This document shows, piece by piece, positions 56,077-64,000 of a stretch of 64,000 bases of DNA. The notes under the pieces are model-generated. The model did not search any database and was not told where the DNA came from. It saw nothing but the letters and a program-made list of their open reading frames with translations. Within the stretch, counting starts at the first letter, position 1. Every line of letters begins with the position of its first letter. The position numbers were made by a program, and so were the translations under genes. The stretch spans positions 136,648,001 through 136,712,000 of the forward strand of contig JBITNC010000001.1 of assembly GCA_050084985.1 (NCBI GenBank), read 5' to 3'. Source of the DNA: Nageia nagi (Eukaryota > Pinophyta).

Positions 56077-57937
56077 TTATCCATAATTCCCTTAACTAGA
56101 ATTTAGATACTACACACTAAAAAAATTAATTAAGTGCTTGAAAATAGAGGGATTTAAAAAATCACCAATTCCAATATTTAATTGTGAATTGCCCAATAAT
56201 TGAGAAAATGCAAAGGCACAAATTTGAGAAACTAAACATCCACTTAAAGAAACAAAATAATTTTACCCAAGTTTGTCGTGGCTTGAGACTAATCCTACAA
56301 AACTCCTTTTTAATGGTGTTAATAGTGAATTACATAGGCCTCAATGGGCTGAAAATTTTCCATGCTTTCTCCTTTACTAATATCCTTTGATAATCTCCTT
56401 TGATGGCTTCTTATTTGAACTTGGTCTTTAGTGCCATACAAACATATACAGTCCTCTATACACTTCTTTGAGTGAATGAATGTCATAATTACCAAGATTT
56501 CTCTCCTAAATTTTCATCCCCATTTTTAATGCCACCATTAAATTCTTATATTTTTTACAAAGGTCTTATTTGAGTAGTAGTTACAAATATTCAATTACCA
56601 TGATACTATTCTCAGCATTATTTGATGCATATTTTATCCCTTATTCCATCTACTAGATTCCCAACTGATTAACATTTGTCATAACCTCATAGATTTTATG
56701 TTCACCTTAAATGATTCCATAAAATCATATATAGAAATATAGTACAATAGATTGAATAAGTGAGCTTCTCCATCTGCACATTGATTAGTCTAACCATTCC
56801 ATAACGATTTCCCACCAAGGATGCCTAAGAAAATAGGTTCAAAATTAGCATTTATAGTTGACATCAAGTCAATAAATTGATGCTCTCTAAGAATGGAAAG
56901 ATTTGTGTCAATCCATTCCTTCAACTTTGGGAAGTTGTCAAATGTTTACCTCTTAATGGATGGTGGATATTCTGTGTACTCAAGATTCCATGGTTTTATC
57001 AATTTGGGCCAACATTTTCTCCTTTTATGTGGTCTGTAATGAAATTGATGGGTGAGCAAACTATCAAAATTCATACAAGTATATTTTAAAATCTAACTCA
57101 TTATATTTTGTTCAATACCTAGCTTGGCATTGATTTGTCTTGGATTGATTGGGAATGTGGCAATTTTGATCATGGAGTTTTCTCTTAAGTGATTGATTGA
57201 TTAGATTATTCCCCCTTACAACCATGCATTGGTTGGTGGTGTTTTACAAATGATAGGTCCCTCTTTTGAAATTTTATAAATGGGTTCTTTTGATCTATTT
57301 TTACATTTTTTGGTAGTCAAAATGGCTAAAATCTTCCTAATGATAGTGATCTTCCTCATATAGGAATCTATTCCTCAATCTAAGCATGCACACTAGTAGG
57401 TCAACCATAGACAACCATTGCTTCATTATTTTCAACTAGGCACTAGGTTAGATTAGCATTTTTACCCACATCAACATATTTGACAATTCATTCAATCTAT
57501 CATACCTACATATCAAAGATATCTATGTTTTGGTATAGGTTATTAATGATAACTATGTGTTCAATCGCTAATAACTTCATAACCTTTGACTAAGGTGTTA
57601 CCTCAAATTTTGGCCATATACCATTATAAATATAAAACTTGCCATCAACTTCAAAAATTGAAATATCTTACTTCATTTCTTTTAGAATGATGAAGGAAAA
57701 ATTAACTTTCAAACTTACATAAATTATTAATAATAATAATATTTAATTATTATTATTTACCAAACTTGTAATGGCCATGATAAGAAACCAAATAATCATA
57801 ATTGAGTATCCATTTTAAATACTCTTGTAGGGATTTTGCTAGCATTATCGACCTTGAAGAAATACCTTCAATTTGAAAATAGAAAATTTATAGAAGAAAG
57901 ATTAATTTTCAACATTAAAGGATCTAGATTCAAATCA
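56077..57937 (-). repeat. Element G 5' LTR
   Basis: On the plus strand TTATCCATAA to TTCAAATCA, both ends mutated from the left copy (TGATCC, GGATCA). If the LTR end is instead the CA at 57943-57944, the flank TTCCT gives a near TSD with TTCCC. Confidence 0.75.
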
Positions 57938-59651
57938 TTTCTCATTCCTTATGCCCTTATTTATTCATTTGTAATTATTTAGTCTCTACTTAAGAGTCTT
58001 GTATATTATCGAGACATATTTGTATCATCAGTTCTTAGTCAAATAAGTGTAACCTAGGACTACCATTTTATTCCAAGGTGGGTGTTGTTTGTACATAGTC
58101 CATTTAGTCATGCTCTATAAATGAGTATAAGTCTTAGGCTAAATAGTGTCAATCTTGTGAAATTGACTAAATATTTTCAAGGTCTTGTTACTAGGTGTTG
58201 TTATATATAGTCTTTTGATATGTCTAGAGTCAAGTATGGGCCCTATTTCAAGTCCTATCACTTAGGTTTCAATCTTGTTTAATTTGAGAGTTGTTTCTAG
58301 GCATTATTATACATAGTCATTAGTTCTTGTTAAGTCATATACCAGGTGTTTTCATTAGAGTTAAATGAAATAGGTCCTATGAAAATCTAAAGGTAACATC
58401 ATACTTCTTGATGAAAATAAGTGAGCTTTATTTCCTTTCATTATCAAGTAATCTAGAAGATGTCAACAATGAGAGATATTATAATAAGCACATTCCATAG
58501 ATCTTATTTATTTTAGGTGATGACATCACATCTTTTGAGCAAAATCAATAGGTGATAATACTTCTTAGATATCCAAAAAGTTCCACCAAATCAAGATAAG
58601 ACCCATTAACATGAATACAAACTGTAAGAGGAGGGGAACACCTAGGTCCACTTATTTAAGAGTGTATGATCCCTGGGACTCTACCAATGTGTTGACTATG
58701 ACTCATTTCCATGTGGTAGTAGTAGTTCACCCTCAAGTTTTAAATGATATATTATCTTTCATGTTTATAGTGGTCTTAACTTAGAGCTATGAAACAAAGA
58801 TATTTAATGGTTGCAGAGAGTTAGGTGGCCATCAAATGTAGAGATAGATTGATTATACCTATTAGAATGGAAAACTATACATCATAAATGCATAATTAGT
58901 CATATATTCACCATGATCAAAGATAAAAAGTGATGGATTATAGCTCTACTAGTATGAATATTGAAGGCTATAGATCCCCAAGGCTTACCATTAAATCAAG
59001 ACCATACTATATAATTAGCTACAATTATAAATTTCTTTATACATGTTGTATATATTTAAGTTTGCACTATTCTTATTAAAATCATTAGTTGTAATTATTA
59101 ATGGTCGAAAACTACTCTTTTTGTAAGTTGAGTAGTATAAATAGTGGATTATTAGAAGTCCATAATGTTGAATATTTTAGTAAAGTTGCCTAGTGTAAGC
59201 TCTACTTTCATATATGATAATATAGTACTTTGATATTTTTCCCTCTATAATTTATGGTCATTATCTTGCTTTGTGATTGTTATGTATGAATTTTAGTTCT
59301 AAATTATGGCTATGTATTGCAATTGCGAGGTCCCAAGAGTAAGATAGTTGTTCTATTCTTAATCTTGGCAATGGATTACTACCCATGTGGTAATGTTTGG
59401 GCTAACTAGTTTTATTTTTCTTTCTATAGTTTAGATTTTAGTTTCTTTCTTATTACCTTTCCCCTTTTTATATATTTCTAGTTATGTTTTATGACTTTCA
59501 TACATAGGAACCAACTTATAACCCAAAGACTGAGTAGAAAACCCTGCATAAGCATATTGTTCCACCAACTTTTGCTCTTTCAAGAACCTTACTATTGCAA
59601 GCAATGGAGAATTACACTAGACCAAACCTTAAGATTACATTATACTAATCA
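57938..59651 (+). repeat. Element E 3' LTR, second part
   Basis: Diverged from D's LTR in the middle. It matches well near the end: CAACTTTTGCTCTTTCAAGA, ATGGAGAATTACACTAGACC and ATTACATTATACTAATCA correspond to D at 36600-36700. Together with 52391-52488 it makes about 1.81 kb against 1.77 kb in D. A TATA-like TATAAAT is at 58116-58122. The end is uncertain by about 15 bp. Confidence 0.7.
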
Positions 59652-60856
59652 ATAATTATTAATTTAAGGTTCATTTATAGTTATACTTTTGTCTTCTCTT
59701 TCCAATGATAGATTTTGTTGAATTCCCTTCTTCTTAAAGTTGATAGTTTGAAGAATTGTTTCTTTTGATCTCCCTATTTGATCCAAGATATTCTATATTT
59801 TTACGTCAAGAATATTTCCTCTCTTTTAAAGATAAATTGGTATTGGTATTTGAGGGAGTTTTCTTTTACGATAGTTTCAGAGGATCTTCCTTCTCTTTGG
59901 ATAGTAGTTTCAATCAAATCAAGTTCTCTTTTTATTTCTACCTTCTCCTTTTCAATGTGCTTACAGTTGTTCCAACTCCAAATTTTTATGTTTTCTTTCA
60001 ATATACTTAGTCCTTTAGACTTGGAACATTTTTATCCCCTTTAATTCTGTGTTCCACTATTCTTCCACTTTCTCTTCCAACAATGGGTGAGTAAGCCATA
60101 TAGATTCAAATCTAAATGGGACACACTTTTTCACATACAAGGATGCTTGTAATAATAGAGGAATATGGTTTGAGTAAATCTTAGTTTGATTTAGTAGTGC
60201 ATTAGTCTAGAAACTTATCAAGCTAAGAGGAAGAGCATACTTCTCTATCAAGTTTAGTTTGAATAAGTTCTTCTTCTATATGCATGTTGTTCAATGTGAA
60301 TTCTTCTCCTACTAGATGCAAATCAATTAAATTATTGCTATCCAAAAACTTCTTGAGATAAGCCATGTCACTATGTTTTTCTCTTCCTCTACCATATTTT
60401 TAGTGAGGATGAAGGATTATATTAAATTCATCTATAATTATCCATGGGACCTTAGGAAATAGAGTTCTATCTTTTATTAATAGATCAAACACTTTTCTTC
60501 TTTCCATAGAGTTGTTAGGGGCATAGAGTTTAGTGATGACTAACTCAAAATTCTACTCAAATTTGATAATTGAAGTATGAATGAATCTATTAGAGTGATT
60601 CATTCAAGGGTGGTTACCCAATTTCATGGTGTTAGGGTCTCAAAGAGTCATTAGACCTCCTAAGGCACCTTCTAAATCTTTCCATTGAAAATTGGTATCC
60701 TTCCAATTTTATTTTTCATGTCTATGATACTTTATTCTTTTACTTTTGATTCCTAAATCAAAAACATGTTTGAATTTTTTCATACCAAAGATCTTTAAAG
60801 GACCTTTATTTTCCAAGAGAATTGTAGCCTCTTATGTTCCAAGATAAAATTTTCAT
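59652..60856 (-). pseudogene. LINE ORF2: APE endonuclease and pre-RT linker
   Basis: Starts with the classic plant LINE phrase MKILSWNIRGYNSLGK at 60856. The endonuclease continues with ITKLYAPNNSMERRKVFDLL and KVPWIIIDEFNIILHP (family PWIIxGDFN; GD has become DE), DLHLVGEEFTLNN and TKLDRE. The linker before RT reads EIKRELDLIETTIQ, then EEIFLT..., WIK.GDQKKQFFKLST and RREFNKI, matching the WLxxGDxNTxFFHxS segment. Stops are frequent. The endonuclease would nick target DNA for target-primed reverse transcription. RT is absent from the window. Confidence 0.85.
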
Positions 60857-60889
60857 TGAGGACCTAAAGAGGCCATCTTTCCTCCACTT

Positions 60890-62234
60890 TATTCTAGAGT
60901 GAATTGCTTCCCATTAACAATATCTTATTTTGTAAGGTGATTCCTTAGTTCTCTTGAGGAAGGTTTTCCTAGGTGGGCTTGACCCACATTTGTTAATTTT
61001 TTGGTATTCAAAATATTTTGAGATGGGATATCCAATCCTTTGTTTTGCTATTGTGTAACCATAGCTATGGCTTGACTATCTATATTTTTAGCCTTTTTAA
61101 TGACCCTTATGATATCTTCTTCATTTAGTTCTCCTTAAATGATTTAATTTACTTCCATATTTGCTTCTTTATTTTCCAAAAAATCTATATTGTATTATAT
61201 ATTTTCTCTATTGATTCATTGCAATATACTTAGGACCGTATATAGATTTTTACTAGTTGAAGGGGTGTGGCTTTTGATATCTTCTTTTATGGGTTTATTT
61301 GTGGTTTTTGAGGGTGTTTTACTTGGTTTGTTACTAAATTTTTTCTTATTTTTCTAATTCTTATTCTTATGAACTATCCTACATTCATTATCTCCATTTT
61401 TTTTCACATTAGCTAATTGTTTTTGGGATCTTTTCCTTCATCTCTGGCTCTTTTTCTAGATAATGTTTAGCATAGTGATCAAAGCTTTTACATATGCCAA
61501 ATTGAATTGTAAGGTTTTCATTGAATATAGGCTGAATCCATACTCTTCCATATTTGATTTTCAATTCAATTTATCTCTTTAGGGGCTTAGTAATATATAG
61601 ATTAACAATAAATCTAGCATCCATAGATTTCTACTTTAGATGCATGGCTCTTTCAATAGTTACTAATAAGCCAATTGTTTTAGCTACTCCTACTATAATA
61701 ATTGGATTCCAATAGTATGGGTGTAGTCCTAGTAATGATACCTAGGTAGGTATAAGATTAAAAGTTTTTCTTTTTGGTGATAAGCTTTTATACCACTTCT
61801 TGATTACAAGCCTTTTTTTTTAAGAACTAGGGTCTTAACACCATAAATTTTTTAATATCTTCCTCAAATTGAAATTTGAATATAAGTAATTGCTTAGGAT
61901 GTATGATGAGGGAAACTAACCCTTTAGTACTCCATATTTCTTGAACCCAACTTGGAACAAGTTCAATCGAAGATCTTATTCCTATGAATCTAGTAACTAG
62001 GGCATTTTTCAGATCACTTTATTCCACATCAGTAATATTTTTTAGGAAATTGATACTTTCTAATTCTCTTGTGAAATTAGGTTCTAAGATCTCGCTTATG
62101 GTCTCTTTTACAAATGGCTTTTCTTGTAAAAGCATGCTTCATTATTCTCACGGAGGTTTTACTTCTGGTCTCATTGTAGATTTATTCATTGTATTGCTTT
62201 GTTCATTGGGATGCATCTCTCCCAAAACCACCAT
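60890..62234 (-). pseudogene. LINE ORF1: DUF4283 / zinc-knuckle protein
   Basis: Starts MVVLGEMHPNEQ at 62234. The best preserved part reads NALVTRFIGIRSSIELVPSW, VQEIWSTKGLVSLIIHPKQL, FKFQFEEDIKKFMVLRP, the pattern of plant DUF4283 proteins that bind LINE RNA. Further on come KYGRVWIQPIFNENLTIQFG and ICKSFDHYAKHYLEKEPE, a degraded CCHC knuckle. The remaining tail to ORF2 is lysine- and serine-rich with many stops. Confidence 0.75.
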
Positions 62235-62280
62235 GTGTCAAGATCGAATTTCTTCCAAGTTCTAATCTCTATTATTTTAT

Positions 62281-63479
62281 TCTCACATTTCTATATGATG
62301 TTAGTAATTTAAGGTAAAGTTTTTAAACTTGGAATTAAGTTAAGGTAAATGAATTAGGTTTAAGGTAGAGCAGCATACATTAAATTGGATGATGAATATG
62401 GTGGTTACATTCACACATTAAGAAAACTTTACTTATCTACCCTTACCACATCAAGAGGTAGTCAAAGGTGATTGTGATTCGTAAAGAGAGGAAAAGAACT
62501 TACACATTAATACTCTTACTTATCTACCCTTACCATGCCATAAGGTAGTCAAAGGTTGATTTGAATCATAATGAGGGGTAAATAATTTACATTAAAGTAA
62601 AATTTACTTACATTAAAGGCTCCTTACTTATCTTTCCTTACCACATTGAGAGGCATTCAAAGGTGATTGTGAATTGTAAGGAGAGGGAATAAGCCACACT
62701 TAAGTACTTACATTATTGGAAGGGTTAATGAACCTCATTAAAAGGTAATGAATCTCATGGGTTGACTAGATCAAGATATATACTAGTTAAAATACTATTT
62801 GAATCACCTTAAGAAAGCTTCAATCAATGGACATGTGTGTTTGGGAGGGTTAGAATTTGTATCCATAATGTACTTTATTTTAGTTAAATGCACATTCATA
62901 AGGCATAGTAAAATTAACATCAATGAGTTGGAGGTCATTACCAACCATTGATTATTATCTTCTTATGAGCCCAATGAAATATAATAAACTTTAAAGCCAA
63001 AATCTAGAGATGAATATAGAGTTCATAAGTTATAAATCTTTAATTTTCACCAAATGACTATAAAAAGGTGGCTATAGTTGGATTTAATAATTGAGGTAGT
63101 TCTCAATGACATTCCTTGAACCCCATTGCACTAAGGGGACCACTTTAAGTACCAAGCCATTACTTAGCCACATATAGCCTAATAGGATTACCAACCTACC
63201 TTATTTAAATATTTGATTAAACACAACATTCTAAGAAAAATTAAAAATATTAAAACTTATAATTCACATCACTCGTATTAAAATATTAATTGAATATGAC
63301 AAAAAGATAGAAAAGATAATCACACTAAAAAGGTAAGTATTCATGTAGGTTGTTTGTGCATTTAGTTATTTTCTCATAAACATAAAATCAAAACATAAAA
63401 AATAGAATTGCCATGTTCAATGCTTGCTTTCTTTTTATAGTTTATTAAAAAATAAGACAAAATAAAAAACAAAGAGAAA
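62281..63479 (+). other. Element H 5' leader (A/B family, plus strand)
   Basis: The sequence resembles the minus strand of A's leader, with matching words in order: GGAAGGGTTAATGAACCTCAT, GGACATGTGTGTTTGGGAGG, GTCATTACCAACCATTGATT, GATTACCAACCTACCTT and GGTTGTTTGTGCATTTAGTT. H is therefore a diverged relative of A and B in the opposite orientation. Its LTR is not present next to it because the LINE abuts at about 62280. Confidence 0.7.
62425..62720. repeat. Three ~90-110-bp units in element H leader
   Basis: Each unit starts CTTACTTATCTACCCTTACC (or a close variant) and has AGGTAGTCAAAGGT or AGGCATTCAAAGGT about 10 bp later. Starts are near 62426, 62516 and 62626. They correspond in place to the CCAATGGAGTGGTAAG units of A's leader. 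Confidence 0.8.
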
Positions 63480-64000
63480 ATGGTTCACACTCATTCTCAA
63501 AAAGCTCATCATGAATAAGAACCATATGATGGATACTATCTAGACATAAGAGAAGTCAAAGGTCTAGTAAGAATCATTTGATAAGAGAAACTTCTTGAAG
63601 TACAAATCTTGAAGTTTATTCAACTCCTATCAATGATGATTTAAATACGATCAAACAATATTTAACACAATTAAGAATTCTTCATTATTCACATGCCTAT
63701 ATTCTTCCTTTAGATTTAGAATATTTAAGGGAGGATAAATAGGCTATCAACAACATGAAAGATAATGAAGAAGGGAACATAACTCTCTCACAAGCCCATT
63801 CAATTGGCATTGTGTTTCAAATAGGCCCTTATAAACCTAAGTATAATCATGTCACATGCTACCTACCAGATGGATGTCTAGTTCCATCATATTTAAGAAG
63901 AGATTATTATAATCCTTCTATTATATCTAGGCAAATAGAATAATTTGAGGAAAAGGATTATAAACCAACCAATAAAGCTTCTATAACTAAATAGGTAGAA
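63480..64000 (+). pseudogene. Element H gag N-terminus, cut by window end
   Basis: Starts MVHTHSQKAHHE at 63480, in the position and form of A's and B's MVQTRS start. A stop follows after 12 codons and the frame is broken several times. A later open piece (63755-63940) has MKDNEEGNITLSQAHSIGIV and HVTCYLPDGCLVPSYLRRD, with no known motif. It resembles A's gag N-terminus only at the very start, so this region is either highly diverged or a different extension. Confidence 0.55.

Larger units (their letters stand above)
52489..57937 (-). mobile_element. Element G: gag-protease-only LTR element with 1.9-kb LTRs
   Basis: Two direct repeats of about 1.9 kb flank a 1.69-kb interior. The left LTR has TGATCC...GGATCA ends. 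A tRNA-iMet-like primer site and an AGGAGG tract set the minus orientation. The interior has only gag- and protease-like sequence, with no RT, RNase H or integrase, as in the non-autonomous class called TR-GAG. LTR identity is roughly 85% by eye, so it is old. It sits in E's 3' LTR. The TSD is not resolved: left TTCCC, right TTTCT or TTCCT depending on the LTR end. Confidence 0.8.
38362..59651 (+). mobile_element. Element E: same gypsy family as D, plus strand, interrupted by F and G
   Basis: The visible part starts abruptly within the integrase where D inserted (ATACT at 38362-38366 is the expected TSD copy). It continues with the integrase C-terminus, a spacer, the long extra ORF (interrupted by F), and a 3' LTR split by G and ending near 59651. 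Gag to integrase core should lie left of the window. The right end abuts the LINE; ATAAT (59652-59656) is the expected TSD copy. Confidence 0.8.
59652..62280 (-). mobile_element. Plant L1-type LINE, 5' part, interrupted by E
   Basis: On the minus strand there is an ORF1 with a DUF4283-type domain and a zinc-knuckle remnant, then an ORF2 starting MKILSWNIRG with an APE endonuclease. The sequence ends just before the RT where E is inserted. The RT and tail should lie left of the window. Both ORFs have stops and shifts. The right end abuts sequence of element H's leader. Confidence 0.8.

Noticed and set aside
59756-60044. Hydrophobic plus-strand open frames of 84 and 88 codons
   Set aside because: They are antisense to the LINE linker that matches the pre-RT segment.
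1-64000. tRNA, rRNA or conserved plant gene
   Set aside because: I saw no cloverleaf, rRNA word or host exon pattern; all coding signals trace to mobile elements.

Overview
The window is plant nuclear DNA of very low G+C. It consists almost entirely of LTR retrotransposons inserted into one another, plus one plant L1-type LINE. I found no host gene, tRNA or rRNA. The evidence is Ty3/gypsy and Ty1/copia pol motifs, tRNA-iMet primer sites, polypurine tracts, LTR pairs and target-site duplications (TSDs). Heavy nesting with old, decayed elements suggests a large, slowly purged plant genome. The gag of element C reminds me of gymnosperm elements, but that taxonomic guess is weak.

I read the layout as one insertion stack. 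Element H (+ strand leader and gag start, 62.3-64 kb, continuing right) is the oldest layer. A LINE (- strand, about 59.65-62.28 kb) lies in H's leader. Element E (+ strand, 38362-59651, left part outside the window) is inserted in the LINE just before its reverse transcriptase. E in turn holds three insertions: a complete copia element F (41950-51042, - strand) in its extra ORF, a gag-protease-only element G (52489-57937, - strand) in its 3' LTR, and element D (26180-38361, - strand) in its integrase. D's 3' LTR is hit by element B (16684-26179, - strand). B's integrase is hit by element A (1-16683, - strand, 3' end outside the window), a close relative of B. A's gag is hit by element C (9439-12972, + strand). 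C and F are proven complete insertions, with equal-length LTRs and 5-bp TSDs. The other boundaries rest on LTR ends abutting interrupted coding sequence.

A and B are Tat/Ogre-type Ty3/gypsy elements. Their order is a long gag with a coiled-coil N-terminal extension, aspartic protease, G-patch-like segment, acidic linker, reverse transcriptase (RT), RNase H, a second archaeal-type RNase H (aRNH), integrase and, in A, a further ORF with two diverged copies of one module. D and E belong to a second gypsy family. It carries a roughly 1,267-codon extra ORF after the integrase, conserved in length and in the position of its last stop. In D the aRNH lies before the RT instead of after the first RNase H. 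C is a non-autonomous gypsy derivative whose RT start is fused in frame to the integrase C-terminus. G has only gag and protease between 1.9-kb LTRs.

Every pol copy has stops or frameshifts, so no element here looks autonomous. F (LTRs about 98% identical) and C (about 97%) are the youngest dated insertions, and G is old (LTRs roughly 85% identical). All identities are counts or estimates by eye.
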